A stretch of 34,258 nt of DNA from Myxococcota bacterium (GCA_025934105.1 JAICYS010000030.1:1-34258), one strand, 5' to 3'. Positions 13,318-22,848 are shown, numbered from the stretch's first letter. Program-made: numbers and translations. Notes: generated by a model from the letters alone, not told the origin.

Positions 13318-13776
13318 TCAGGCCGCCAAGGTCAGGATCTCGCCGCGCACGCCGCCGCCCGTGACGATCAGGCGGCCGGCGGCGATCGGCAGCTTGAAGC
13401 GGCGCGGGCCGGCGCTGCCCGGGTTGAACCAGAGGACACCGTCTCGAACCTGTTGCCCCGGCCGGTGTGAATGGCCGGCCACGACGGCGGCGAAGCCCGC
13501 CGCGGCCGGATCCAGATCCAGCGCGCCGGCGTCGTGGATGACGTAAAGGACGGCTCCCTCGGCCCGCACCACCGCGGTTTCGGGCAGGGCGTCGGCCCAG
13601 GGACCGTGGTCGTTGTTCCCGCGCACCGCCACCACCGGGGCCAGCGCCGCCAGGGCATCCAGAATGTCGGGGCCGCCGATGTCGCCCGCGTGGATGATGC
13701 GATCCACGCCGCGCAGCGCGGCCAGGGCTTCGGGCCGGAGCAGGCCGTGCGTGTCCGAGATGACGCCCAGGATCAT
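13318..13776 (-). CDS. YfcE/MJ0936-type metallophosphoesterase
   Basis: Encodes 152 residues. Calcineurin-like metal ligands are seen in order: SDTHG (Asp8, His10), AGDIG (Asp32), RGNND (Asn54/55), His81 in IHDAG and GHSHRP (His102, His104). The family hydrolyses phosphodiesters or phosphomonoesters with two metals; YfcE proteins act on small model diesters and their natural substrate is unknown. The usual fourth motif is HG, here HD. It is upstream of lhr on the same strand. The gap to any plausible lhr start is short, so the two are probably co-transcribed. It is a different subfamily from the ligase-associated phosphoesterase known to sit beside short Lhr-Core genes. Confidence 0.85.
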   Translation of the reverse strand: MILGVISDTHGLLRPEALAALRGVDRIIHAGDIGGPDILDALAALAPVVAVRGNNDHGPWADALPETAVVRAEGAVLYVIHDAGALDLDPAAAGFAAVVAGHSHRPGQQVRDGVLWFNPGSAGPRRFKLPIAAGRLIVTGGGVRGEILTLAA

Positions 13777-13833
13777 GTCCGCCCAATCATGTCCGCCCGC
13801 GATCGCCGGAACTGAGCACGGCCGGCGTCGGCG

Positions 13834-15753
13834 TCAAAGGGTCGGCGTCCTAGCGGCGGCGCCCAGCCGGCGCTCGACCTCCTCGATGACGTCGAACGGC
13901 TTGTCGACGATCCGGTCCTGGTGGCGGGCCACGAATTCGCCGGCCTCGGGCGAGAAGGCGCCGCCGGTCATCAGCACCAGCTTGGAGGCCTTGGCGGGCG
14001 CGCGGGCGGCCAGCTCTTTCGCGACGTCCATCCCGGTCATGCCGGTCATCATGAGGTCGCAAAAGATGAGGTCGACGTCGGCGTCGCGCAGGCCCAGCAG
14101 CGCCTCGATCGCGGACCGCCCCTCGTTGAAGACGGTCACGCGATAGCCCGCCTCCCGCAGCCGCAGCATGAAGGCGCGGGCGACCATCCGATCGTCCTCG
14201 ATGAGGACGATGTGCGCGCCCGCGGCGGCGGGTGTGCCGGCTTCCGATGGCGGCTGGGGCGGCGCCGCGGCCGGCGGCGCGGCCGGGAGCACCACCCGGA
14301 ACAGGGCGCCGCCCCCCGGCGCGTCGTGCACCTCCACCTCGCCGGAAAAGCCGCGGACCACGTTGCGGCACACGAACAGACCCAGGCCGGTTCCGATGCC
14401 GATGGCCTTGGTGGTGAAGAACGGTTCGAAGATCCGGTCGCGGTCCTGCGCCGGCACGCCGGGCCCCGAGTCCGAGACCTCGACGATCACCCGTTGCTCG
14501 TCGGTCCGGGTGGCCAGCTTCACCTGGTTCTGGGCCGGGGCGCCGGCCGGGACCGCCTGGAAGGCGTTCACGATCAGGTTCAGCACCACCTGCGTGAGGC
14601 GCGCCTCGTTTCCGACCACCGGCGCCGTGTCGCGCAGGTCCAGCACCAGGCGGGCCCGCGCCTCGACCTCCTTGGCCACCAACTTCAGCACCGACTCGAC
14701 GACGGCGCGCAGGTTGACGGGCGCCAGCGTGCTTTCGTCGGCGCGGCTGAACGTCTTGAGGTCGCGCGTGATGTCCGCGATGCGGGTGGTGCCGGCGCGG
14801 ATGGGGGCCAGGTGGTCGCGCACGCGCGCCAGGCGGGCGCGGATCTCCGAGGCGGCGGCGGACGGCGATCGCGCCAGCAGCTGGTCCAGTGCGTCGACCT
14901 CGCGGCCGGCCGCCTCGCTCTCGGCCAGCACGTACGTGAGCGGGTTGTTGATCTCGTGCGCGACCGACGCAGCCAGCGTCCCCAGCGCCATCACGCGATC
15001 GTTCTGGATGGCGGCCTTTTGCAACTTGCGCAGCTCGCTGACGTCGTGCGAAAGCGCCAGGAACCCCATCGGCTCGCTGGCCGGACCGAACACCGGCGAG
15101 ACCCAGGTGTCGTAGACCGCCTCACCGACCGCCACCGTGTACCAGAGCGATTCGCCGGCCAGCGCGCGCCGGATGTAGCCGGGGATGGTGGGATGGGCGG
15201 CGTAGATGTCGAACACGTTGCGGCCGACCAGCTCGCCTGAGTGGACGCCCAGCGAGGCCAGCCCGGCGCCTTCCGACAGCAGGATGTTGCCCTGCTTGTC
15301 GGCCAGCCAGATGACGATCGGCGCGTGGCCGCAGACGAACTGCAGGCGCGCCTCGACCAGGCGGCGCTCCGTCTCGGCCGCGACCTCGCGCGTGATGTCG
15401 ATGAAGGCGACGATGACGTGCGTCAGCCGGCCGGCGGCGTCGAAGATCGGCGAGCCGAACGCGCGGATGTTGACGTCGCCTTCCGGCCGCCGCGTGACCA
15501 GGTCGTCGACGACGGTCGCCTTGCCGCTGGCCAGCACCCGCGCGAAGGGCAGCCGGTCGGCCGGGTAGGGGCGCCCCGACCGGTCCAGCAGCGCGTAGGC
15601 AGCCGGCGCGTCGCCGATCGGGATGCCGGGCACCGCCTTGCGCCCCAGGATCTCCTCGAACGCGCGGTTTGCGTAGGCGACCGCGCCGCCCGGCGCCTGG
15701 CCCACCCAGACTCCCACCGGCAGATCGTCCAGAATGCGCGGCCGATCGATCAT
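13834..15753 (-). CDS. Hybrid sensor histidine kinase (PAS-PAS-HisKA-HATPase-REC)
   Basis: Encodes 639 residues with no signal peptide or membrane span, so it is a soluble cytoplasmic sensor. Two PAS-type domains span about residues 5-125 and 130-240. The H-box is ASVAHEINNPLTYV with phospho-acceptor His266. The kinase core has the N-box VVLNLIVNAFQA (389-400), DSGPGVP (428-434), FEPFFTTK (442-449) and GTGLGLF (454-460). A Pro/Ala linker leads to a receiver domain with acidic pocket E519/D520/D521, phospho-acceptor Asp566 (FCDLMM), the Thr of LMTGG (595-598) and Lys618 (DKPF). The NtrB-like HEINNPL box and the C-terminal receiver fit phosphorelay kinases abundant in myxobacteria. No partner regulator is adjacent; ligand unknown. 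Confidence 0.93.
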   Translation of the reverse strand: MIDRPRILDDLPVGVWVGQAPGGAVAYANRAFEEILGRKAVPGIPIGDAPAAYALLDRSGRPYPADRLPFARVLASGKATVVDDLVTRRPEGDVNIRAFGSPIFDAAGRLTHVIVAFIDITREVAAETERRLVEARLQFVCGHAPIVIWLADKQGNILLSEGAGLASLGVHSGELVGRNVFDIYAAHPTIPGYIRRALAGESLWYTVAVGEAVYDTWVSPVFGPASEPMGFLALSHDVSELRKLQKAAIQNDRVMALGTLAASVAHEINNPLTYVLAESEAAGREVDALDQLLARSPSAAASEIRARLARVRDHLAPIRAGTTRIADITRDLKTFSRADESTLAPVNLRAVVESVLKLVAKEVEARARLVLDLRDTAPVVGNEARLTQVVLNLIVNAFQAVPAGAPAQNQVKLATRTDEQRVIVEVSDSGPGVPAQDRDRIFEPFFTTKAIGIGTGLGLFVCRNVVRGFSGEVEVHDAPGGGALFRVVLPAAPPAAAPPQPPSEAGTPAAAGAHIVLIEDDRMVARAFMLRLREAGYRVTVFNEGRSAIEALLGLRDADVDLIFCDLMMTGMTGMDVAKELAARAPAKASKLVLMTGGAFSPEAGEFVARHQDRIVDKPFDVIEEVERRLGAAARTPTL

Positions 15754-15805
15754 TGGCAGCCGGCATCATCGCACGAGTGGCGGTGGGTCGAAATCGGCCG
15801 AAAGG

Positions 15806-18178
15806 TCACTCCGTGCGCCCGACCCGCATGCCGCCGCCGAAGCTGGTCACCCAGATCTCGTCCGGGTCGTAGGGGTTGAAGAAGATGCGCAGCGGCTGGC
15901 GGAACGGGTAGCTGTCGACCAGCGTGAAGGTCGGCCGGGCCTCGTGGATGTTGGCGGTGAACCACAGACCGCGCCTCTCGGTCGAATAGTAGGCCACGTC
16001 CGGGTGGCGCGGATCGACGCTCAACGATTCGACGTTGAAGGGGCCGGCCAGGCGCGTCCAGGTGAGGCCGCGGTCGGTCGTGCGATAGAGGCCTCCGCTC
16101 TGGGTGTCGCCCTCGTGGTTGAACACGCCGGCGTACCAGGTGTTCTGCGCGGGGTCGCTGGGGTCGATGACCACGTCCTTGGTCCAGTACCGCATGTTGG
16201 GATCGCTGCGGTCGCTCCAGGTCGCCCCGCCGTCGGCGCTGAGGAACACGCCCGAGCTGGCGGTGAACGGCCCGCGCTGCTCGCGGGGCGCGGTCCCGGT
16301 GCGGTGCGCGCTGTAGCTGGCGACCAGGCAGCCGTCGTCGAGCACCCAGATGTTGAACGGATGGCCGCTGGTGCGCGGCGGGGCGGCCAGCCGGACGGCG
16401 GGCGTGCCGGGCGCGTTCAGATCCTTGCGGTAGATGCCGCCCACCTGGCTGTGAACGACGCTGGCGTAGAGCAGGTTCGGGTGGTGCGGATCGAGGGCCA
16501 GGAAGATCACCGGATGGCCGACGTCTTCCAGAAGATGGAAATGGCGGCCGTCGTCGGTGGACATCAGGATCTGGCCGGTCGTGTCGTCGATGCGATCGTC
16601 GGTGAGCGTGGTGCTCTGGTAAAGGTCGTGGCGCGTCGAGGTGCCGGCGAACATGCGGCCGGAGGCCGGGTCGCGCACGGCGTGATAGGTGGTGTTCAGA
16701 TCCAGGCCCGCGTCGCCGGGGCGGATCCAGGTGCGGCCGCCGTCGCTGCTCCATTCGCTGCGGATGTCGGTCACCGACGTGAAGATGGTGCGGGCGTTCG
16801 CCCAGGTCAGCCACCAGACGCTGGTGTTGTCGAGGCCGCTGGTCTGGACCGGCTTGGCCAGCGGCGTGAGCTGGCCGGGCGGGGTCAGGAACTGCGGCTT
16901 CACGTAGGCGGCCCGCCATTGTCGCGCCCCGTCGCTGCTGACGTGGACGGCGCCGTAGTCGGACAGCACCACGCGGCCGGCGTCGTGCGGCGCGACCGCC
17001 AGGCCCAGGGTGTTGCCGGTCCAGTCCAGGCCCGCCCAGCCGCCGTCGCCGGCCCAGCCGGTGGCGATGTTGCGGTTGCGTTCGGTCAGGAGGCACCGCT
17101 GCCAGCTGGCGCCGCCGTCGTGGGTGGCGAGGACGACGTCGAGGTCGGTGTCGATGTTGCCGCCGGCGGCATAGGCCACGTTCACGTCGTCCAGCGACGA
17201 CGCGACGAAGCTGAGGCCCTCGTCGGCGGCCAGCCCCATTTCCATGGGCCGCCAGGCCGGCTCGCCGTCGGTCAGGCGGTAGGCGTGCGCGTATCCGCCG
17301 ACGTCGCCGCCGGTCATCCCGGCGTACGGAATGCTGGAGGTGATCGCGTAAAACCGGGTGGTCCGCCCGTGGTGCGCGCCGGCGAAGGACACGATCCCTT
17401 CACCGTCGGGGATGCCGCGCACCGGGGCCAGCGCGAAGCGGCGCCCGCCGTCGCGGGAAACCAGGAGGCCGTCGCTGGTCCCCACGAAGATCTCGGAGCC
17501 CTGCCACGAGACGCCGCCCAGGACCAGCCCGTTGTCGGCCGCGCTGGTGTAGACCACCGAGAAGGTCGCGCCGGCGTCGGCCGAGAAATAGAGGTGGTTG
17601 GCGTCGAGGGCCAGCAGGCGGCGGACACCGTCGGGATCGGCCGAGACGTAGTTGACGTTGGCGCCGCCGAGGAGCAGGGTCCAGCTTCTGCCGTGGTCGG
17701 CGGACTTGACCAGGACGGGCGCGTCGGACGCGTCGTTCGTCAGCGCGTAGAGCAGCGACGGATCGGCGGTGAACTGGGTGCTGGTGAAGCTGTCGCCCTG
17801 GACCACGGTGAAGGGGATCGTCTCCCAGTGCGTTCCGAAGTCCGACGAATGATAGAGGTCGCTCATGTCCGTTCCGACGTACAGCTCGTCGGGATCCAGC
17901 GGGCTGATGGTGGGCCCGAACAGCGCGCCGCCGGCGCCCACGCCGCGCGGCTCGAAGCGGCGCGGCGGCCGGACCGGCCGGCGGCTCGCCTGCGCGTCGG
18001 CGGAGCCGGGCCTGCCCCGGCGGAGCGGTCCCGAGCGGTCCACCGACCCCGGGCGGGCGGCCTCGGCGCTGGACGCGAACGCCGCGCTGGCGGGCAGCGC
18101 ATTTTGAACGGCGCGTGGCGGGGATTCGCCGCACCCGACCACGCACCACACCAGGACGACCGCGACCCTCTTCGACAT
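15806..18178 (-). CDS. Secreted BNR/Asp-box beta-propeller lipoprotein, GH74-like
   Basis: Encodes 790 residues from the ATG at 18178, supported by GGAGGG just upstream. MSKRVAVVLVWCVVGCGE is a short lipoprotein signal with lipobox VVGC. The rest is built of repeated Asp-box motifs (S/T-x-D-x-G-x-x-W/F): SADHGRSW, SRDGGRRF, THDGGASW, SSDGGRTW, STDDGRHF, SADGGATW and TTDRGLTW. Opening motifs GGALFGPTISPLDPDELYVGTDM resemble the start of tandem-propeller GH74 xyloglucanases and sortilin-like propellers. I cannot confirm the catalytic Asp pair, so GH74 activity is a suggestion; an adhesion or non-catalytic sugar-binding propeller is possible. With the GH8 and SGNH proteins it fits a polysaccharide-handling surface set. 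Confidence 0.8.
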   Translation of the reverse strand: MSKRVAVVLVWCVVGCGESPPRAVQNALPASAAFASSAEAARPGSVDRSGPLRRGRPGSADAQASRRPVRPPRRFEPRGVGAGGALFGPTISPLDPDELYVGTDMSDLYHSSDFGTHWETIPFTVVQGDSFTSTQFTADPSLLYALTNDASDAPVLVKSADHGRSWTLLLGGANVNYVSADPDGVRRLLALDANHLYFSADAGATFSVVYTSAADNGLVLGGVSWQGSEIFVGTSDGLLVSRDGGRRFALAPVRGIPDGEGIVSFAGAHHGRTTRFYAITSSIPYAGMTGGDVGGYAHAYRLTDGEPAWRPMEMGLAADEGLSFVASSLDDVNVAYAAGGNIDTDLDVVLATHDGGASWQRCLLTERNRNIATGWAGDGGWAGLDWTGNTLGLAVAPHDAGRVVLSDYGAVHVSSDGARQWRAAYVKPQFLTPPGQLTPLAKPVQTSGLDNTSVWWLTWANARTIFTSVTDIRSEWSSDGGRTWIRPGDAGLDLNTTYHAVRDPASGRMFAGTSTRHDLYQSTTLTDDRIDDTTGQILMSTDDGRHFHLLEDVGHPVIFLALDPHHPNLLYASVVHSQVGGIYRKDLNAPGTPAVRLAAPPRTSGHPFNIWVLDDGCLVASYSAHRTGTAPREQRGPFTASSGVFLSADGGATWSDRSDPNMRYWTKDVVIDPSDPAQNTWYAGVFNHEGDTQSGGLYRTTDRGLTWTRLAGPFNVESLSVDPRHPDVAYYSTERRGLWFTANIHEARPTFTLVDSYPFRQPLRIFFNPYDPDEIWVTSFGGGMRVGRTE

Positions 18179-18488
18179 CAGACCCTCCGGAACGAGTGGC
18201 GGGAACTGCCCGACCAGCGGAGGGGGAGATTCGCGCCGGCAGCGGCGCGCGTCAATTCTGAAGTCCGCGGCCCGCGTCGAGTCCTCGACCAGATGATGGC
18301 CGTCGCCGGAGCCGCCGCCCGTCATGTACGAACACTGGCGCGGAAGCAGCCGCGCCCGAGTGAATCAACCGGCGCAGCGGCGGCTCCGGCGGTCCGAAAC
18401 CTGCGCTCGAGAACTGGAGGCCGCTTGGCCGCATCCGTCGAGGGCCGACATCAGGCCGGCGGTCGAGTGGGCCGCGAAGTGAACGGCG
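18179..18488 (-). other. 310-bp intergenic region with a nested perfect hairpin
   Basis: This gap separates the end of the Nudix gene from the start of the BNR lipoprotein gene and holds no recognisable gene. It contains a 15-bp perfect inverted repeat (18304-18318 with 18377-18391; left arm CGCCGGAGCCGCCGC). Inside its loop is a second stem, GGCGCGG (18337-18343) with CCGCGCC (18350-18356). The BNR gene's GGAGGG lies at the low-coordinate end. The structure could end the pgk-Nudix transcript or be a structured leader of the BNR gene. Confidence 0.5.
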
Positions 18489-18895
<407 letters not shown>

Positions 18896-18899
<4 letters not shown>

Positions 18900-20101
18900 T
18901 TGTTGGTCAGCGCCGCCACGCCCGGCAGCACCTTGCCTTCGAGGAACTCCAGCGAGGCACCGCCGCCGGTCGACACGTGGGACACCTTGCTGGCGACGCC
19001 GGCCTTCTTCACCGCCGAGGCCGAATCGCCGCCGCCGATGATGGTCGTCGCGCCCGCCGCCGTCGCCTTGGCCAGCGCCTCGGCGACCGCGATCGTGCCC
19101 TTGGCCGTGGCATCGATCTCGAACACACCCACCGGGCCGTTCCAGACGATCGTCTTGGCGCCCAGCAGGATCTTCGTGAACGCCTCGACGGTGGCCGGGC
19201 CGATGTCGCAGGCCTCCCAGTCGGCCGGGATGGCGTTGCGGGCGACCACCTTCGTTGCGCCCACGGTGCGCCCCTTGAAGTCCAGCTTGTCGGTGACGAC
19301 GAAGTCCGTCCCCAGCTCGAGCTTGCCGCCCGCCTCGGCCAGCAGGCGCTTGGCGAGATCGATCTTGTCGTTCTCGACGATCGACTTGCCGATCTCCAGG
19401 CCCTGCGCCTTGAGGAAGGTGTACGTCATCCCGCCGCCGATGAGCAGCTTGTCCACGCGCGGCAGCAGGTTCTTGATGACGTCGATCTTCCCCGAGACCT
19501 TGGAGCCGCCGATCACGGCCACGAACGGCCGCTTCGGGTTGCCGAGCGCGTCGCCCAGATAGTCGAGCTCCTTCTTCATCAGGAAGCCCGAGGCCGCCTG
19601 CGGCACGAACTTGGTAATTCCTTCCGTCGAGGCATGGGCGCGGTGCGCGCTGCCGAAGGCATCGTTGACGTAGACGTCGGCCAGCGCCGCCAGCTGCTTG
19701 GCGAAGGCGGGATCGTTCTCTTCTTCCGCCGCGTGGAAGCGAAGGTTCTCGAGCAGCAGGACTCCGCCGGGCGCCACCGCCGAGACGGCTTTTTCCGCCG
19801 CCGGCCCGACACAATCCTCGGCGAACGCCACCGGCGCGCCCAGCAGCGCCGACAGCGCGTCCGCCACCGGACGCAAGCTCATGTCCGCCACCCGCTTGCC
19901 GTCCGGCCGGCCGAGGTGCGACATCAAGATCACCTTCGCGTTCTTCTTCCGCAGGTACTCGATCGTCGGCAGCGACTCCTTGAGCCGCTTGTCGCTCTCC
20001 ACCTTGCCGTCCTTGAGCGGGACGTTGAAGTCCACGCGCACGATCACGCGCTTGCCCGCGACATCCAGATCCTCGACGAAGAGTTTTTTGCCGGTGCTCA
20101 T
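18896..20101 (-). CDS. pgk: Phosphoglycerate kinase
   Basis: Encodes 401 residues from the ATG at 20101, the normal length for bacterial PGK. Signature segments: RVDFNVPLKDG (N-terminal substrate loop), LMSHLGRPDG, ENLRFHAAEEEND, GGSKVSGKIDVI, GGGMTYTFLKAQG, WNGPVGVFE and the nucleotide loop GGGDSASAV. It interconverts 1,3-bisphosphoglycerate plus ADP with 3-phosphoglycerate plus ATP in glycolysis and gluconeogenesis, in the cytosol. Unusually, gap and tpi are not next to it; a Nudix gene is coupled downstream. The 299 bp upstream (20102-20400) contain no gene and presumably the promoter; no strong Shine-Dalgarno is visible. Confidence 0.97.
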
Positions 20102-20400
20102 GGTGGCAGCCGGTTTAGCAGGGGAGGGGCCCGCTTGTCGAGCGCAGGGGCGCCGGCGTCGAGGCCACCCCCGAGCCGGCGCTCCCGTCGGGCAGCGGGC
20201 GCCTCCGGCGTCGGTGCGAACGCACGCGGGGGCGGTCGTGGCCGGTCCGCGGGCACCGTCGATGGAGAGCGGTGGGCGCCGCCGCGCGACCGGCTGACTG
20301 CCGCCTGGCGCGGATGCCTCGGGGGACAGTCGGTCGGGTCCGGGCGCGGAGCAGGCGGAACGGGCGGTAGGCGGGCCGCGACGAGGCCTCTGCGCGCCCG

Positions 20401-21210
20401 TCAACAGCGCCGCATCGGCGGCGGCCAGCGTGGCATGGCCGCTGACGCCGCCGTCGAACCAGCGGCGGCCAGGGCCTCGAAGTGGTCGAGCACGCGCCGC
20501 GCCGCGGCCGGGCGGTCGCGCCGCCGTGACACGGCGCGGGCGTCATCCCGAATGTCCTCCGGCAGGCGCATGGCCGCGAAGAGCACCTCCAGCGCGTGCT
20601 CGACGGGCGCGGGCCGTTGCGCATGAAGGCAGCGGCGCACCGCCAGGGTCAGCTTCGCTTTCAGCGCGGCGAACAAGAAGACGGCCGAGCCGTTCATGTC
20701 GGCGATGACGTAGTCGCGATCGGCGCGCCACGTGTCGTCGAGTTGCCGCTGGAGGTCGATCATCGCGGGCAGGTCGAGCGCGTGCTCGACGGCGCGAAAG
20801 AACCCGACCTGACCGGCGTGATCCTCGGGCGCCACGAACTTTTCCAGGTGGCACAGATCGTGGAGCGCGAACGCCAGCCCATCTTGTTGGCGGAGCTGGG
20901 CTCTGGCCACCCGCGCGTCGTCCAGCAAGCTGACGCATCGCCGGCCGCGGGCCTGCCGGGCCAGCACGTCGCCGGCCGGCGGGATGTCGAACAGCAGATC
21001 GACCGGCCGTTCGCCTCGATCCCAGGCGAACAGGCCAGCGACGACGTCCTGGGGAATGCCGCGGACGCGCCGCTCGGCGAACGTCTGCAGCGCCGGGCCG
21101 GACGGCGGCGCCGCCGGCCGCACCCGGGCGCTCCCCTCGTCCCACAGGCGGCCGCGCGCCGCGCGAACGCGCGCCAGCAGGAAAGCCGCCGTGGTCTCGG
21201 CGTCCGTCAC
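20401..21210 (-). CDS. Conserved-looking protein of unknown function with HDxxHxE motif
   Basis: Encodes 269 residues from the GTG at 21210, overlapping the upstream stop as GTGA. No family is recognised. The central segment looks constrained: LAFALHDLCHLEKFVAPEDH (His117, Asp118, His121, Glu123, His131), FFRAVEHALDL (Glu142, His143) and DYVIADMNGSAVFLFAALKAKL. The spaced His/acid residues in predicted helices suggest a metal-binding all-helical protein, but this is inference. The C-terminal ~50 residues are Arg/Ala-rich and low in complexity. No signal peptide or membrane segment is seen. Translational coupling to the MmcQ/YjbR-like protein suggests a shared role. Confidence 0.7.
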   Translation of the reverse strand: MTDAETTAAFLLARVRAARGRLWDEGSARVRPAAPPSGPALQTFAERRVRGIPQDVVAGLFAWDRGERPVDLLFDIPPAGDVLARQARGRRCVSLLDDARVARAQLRQQDGLAFALHDLCHLEKFVAPEDHAGQVGFFRAVEHALDLPAMIDLQRQLDDTWRADRDYVIADMNGSAVFLFAALKAKLTLAVRRCLHAQRPAPVEHALEVLFAAMRLPEDIRDDARAVSRRRDRPAAARRVLDHFEALAAAGSTAASAAMPRWPPPMRRC

Positions 21211-21551
21211 GGCCGCTTCGCCGCCGGTTTCTTTCCCGCCCGACTCGCGCGCGCGTGAGCCGCTTCCGAGGCCGCCAGGAACAGCGGCTGGTCGACCTTC
21301 TTCAGGTCGCAGCGGGTCGCGCCCATGCGCCCCCAACCGCCGGCCACGGGCGCCAGCGCGTCGGGCGCCATCTCGCAGAAGGTCTCCTGGTCCAGCGGGT
21401 CGAACATGAAGTTCACATCGCGGCCGTCGCCCGCCAGCGTCGCGAAGATCCGGCGCGGCGTGCGAAAGGCGGCGCGATCGAAGTGCGGGACTTCCCGGGC
21501 GTCGTCGAAACGCAGGAGCAGCTTGCGCGCGCGCGCCGCCGAGAGGCCCAC
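21207..21551 (-). CDS. MmcQ/YjbR family protein
   Basis: Encodes 114 residues from the GTG at 21551. The family pattern is clear: EVPHFDRAAFRTPRRIFATL at the N-terminus, VNFMFDPLDQETFCEMAPDA in the middle and WGRMGATRCDLKKVDQPLFLAASEAA at the end, matching the small double-wing DNA-binding-like fold of MmcQ/YjbR proteins. Their cellular role is undefined, though the fold has been likened to CyaY and DNA-binding domains. The tail (ARASRAGKKPAAKRP) is basic, which could aid nucleic-acid contact. The stop overlaps the following unknown gene. Confidence 0.85.
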   Translation of the reverse strand: MGLSAARARKLLLRFDDAREVPHFDRAAFRTPRRIFATLAGDGRDVNFMFDPLDQETFCEMAPDALAPVAGGWGRMGATRCDLKKVDQPLFLAASEAAHARASRAGKKPAAKRP

Positions 21552-21614
21552 CGGCGCAGGTTACACCGCCGGAACGGAGGCGGGCATCCGGGCTGCCTTG
21601 CCCTCGACGCCGCG

Positions 21615-22136
21615 TCAGCGCGCAGCGTTCTTGCCCGAACGGTCGTCCGCCGGGCGCCGGCGGGCCTTGCGCCAGTCCCACCAGAGGACCGCCCCGCCCA
21701 GCAGCTCACCGGCCAGCGTGACGGGACGAAACACGGTGGTCAGATGCTGGCCGAGGTTCTTGAACGGATAAGCCGGGAACGCCCACCCCAAGAGCGGCCA
21801 GAGCAGCGTGCCCAGGTCCATCGAGAGGCCGGCGAAATCCAGGGCCAGGTGGGTGGCCACGCCGATGGCCAGGGCGCGCAGGACGAGCGATCGCGCGGCC
21901 AGCGCGGCGGCGACCAGCGCCAGCAGGAAGAGGCCGGTGTGGCCGAAGAGGTGCGTGCCCGACAGCAGCCCGGTTCGCTGGCCGGTCAACCAGAAGTGCC
22001 CGTAAAAGAGAGGCTTGTCGATCAGATCCGGCAGCAGCGCGCCCAGGAAGAACGCGCGCTTTTCGCAGCGGGAAAACCGGCGGTACGGCCGGGTGGCCAG
22101 CCTTTTCCCGAGGCCGAGATGGCCAAGCGCGAACAC
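21615..22136 (-). CDS. YdjM-like membrane-bound metal-dependent hydrolase family protein
   Basis: Encodes 173 residues from the GTG at 22136. It starts MFALGHLGLGKRL, then GALLPDLIDKPLF, GTHLFGHTGLFLLALVAAALA and IGVATHLALDFAGL, the His/Asp motifs of the YdjM/DUF457 family within three to four hydrophobic segments. Members are inner-membrane proteins annotated as metal-dependent hydrolases; E. coli YdjM is LexA-regulated, but no LexA box is evident here. The C-terminal tail is basic. It lies 16 nt downstream of the secreted unknown gene, so both are probably on one transcript. Confidence 0.8.
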   Translation of the reverse strand: MFALGHLGLGKRLATRPYRRFSRCEKRAFFLGALLPDLIDKPLFYGHFWLTGQRTGLLSGTHLFGHTGLFLLALVAAALAARSLVLRALAIGVATHLALDFAGLSMDLGTLLWPLLGWAFPAYPFKNLGQHLTTVFRPVTLAGELLGGAVLWWDWRKARRRPADDRSGKNAAR

Positions 22137-22152
22137 CGTCGGTCACGCCCGG

Positions 22153-22848
22153 TCAGGTGCCTTCGTCGGCCCACGGATCGTCCTTGGCGGGACCGGGCGG
22201 GTCGTTGCGAAGGTGGGCGGGGATGTCGGAGCGGTCGTCGGCGGTGTTCTCGAGGGGCGTTCCGGCGTCGATGCGCAGCGCGTGCCGCCCCTGCCTGCGC
22301 GGCTTGGCAGCCGCCGCGCACAGGCGGGTGAGCTGCGGGCCGGTCCGGGGCCACAGCTTGCTGCCGACGTCGGCGGCCAGCGTGGTGCGCTCACCCGAGA
22401 AATGAAGCGACGCGATCCGCCGGCCGGTCACGCCGCTGCGCACGCGGACGGTCGCCTGCCCGCGCGCGCCGGCGCCCCCGACGCTGCCGTCGATGTAGGC
22501 GGCGAGCTGCAGCGTGGCCGCCATCTCGCGGTACTGCTCGGCGCTGTCCACCGGACGCAAGGTGGTGGTCACCTGCAGGCCCCGCGTCCGCAGCGTGCTG
22601 ACGACCGCCTGCTGCACCCGGGCGGCGCCCTGGCCGGTGAAGCCGAACACGGCCACCTTGCCGCTGACGCCCGGCGCCTCGGCCCGGCGCTTTGCCCGCG
22701 GCGGCGCCTTGGCCGCAGCCGGCGCCTTGCTGCGTTTGACCTTCGTCCAGCTCGAGAGCGAGGACTTGGGCGCGGCGGCGCCGCCGGAGAGCGGGGCCAG
22801 CCAGAGGGCGGCGGCCACGACCAGGGGGACGAGCGGTGTCCGAAGCAA
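22153..22848 (-). CDS. Secreted protein of unknown function
   Basis: Encodes 231 residues. A TTG at 22848 is the only usable start I find before the signal peptide, LVPLVVAAALWLAPLSGGAAA (cleavage after AAA likely). A basic Lys/Ala/Pro-rich segment of ~35 residues follows, then a compact domain (VAVFGFTGQGAARVQQAVVSTL, LQLAAYIDGSV, GQATVRVRSGVTGRRIAS) whose order of strands and helix resembles the N-terminal half of TolB/FlgO-like periplasmic domains; this similarity is weak. The C-terminus is acidic and probably disordered. It is divergent from the VOC gene with only 44 bp between. Confidence 0.7.
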   Translation of the reverse strand: MLRTPLVPLVVAAALWLAPLSGGAAAPKSSLSSWTKVKRSKAPAAAKAPPRAKRRAEAPGVSGKVAVFGFTGQGAARVQQAVVSTLRTRGLQVTTTLRPVDSAEQYREMAATLQLAAYIDGSVGGAGARGQATVRVRSGVTGRRIASLHFSGERTTLAADVGSKLWPRTGPQLTRLCAAAAKPRRQGRHALRIDAGTPLENTADDRSDIPAHLRNDPPGPAKDDPWADEGT

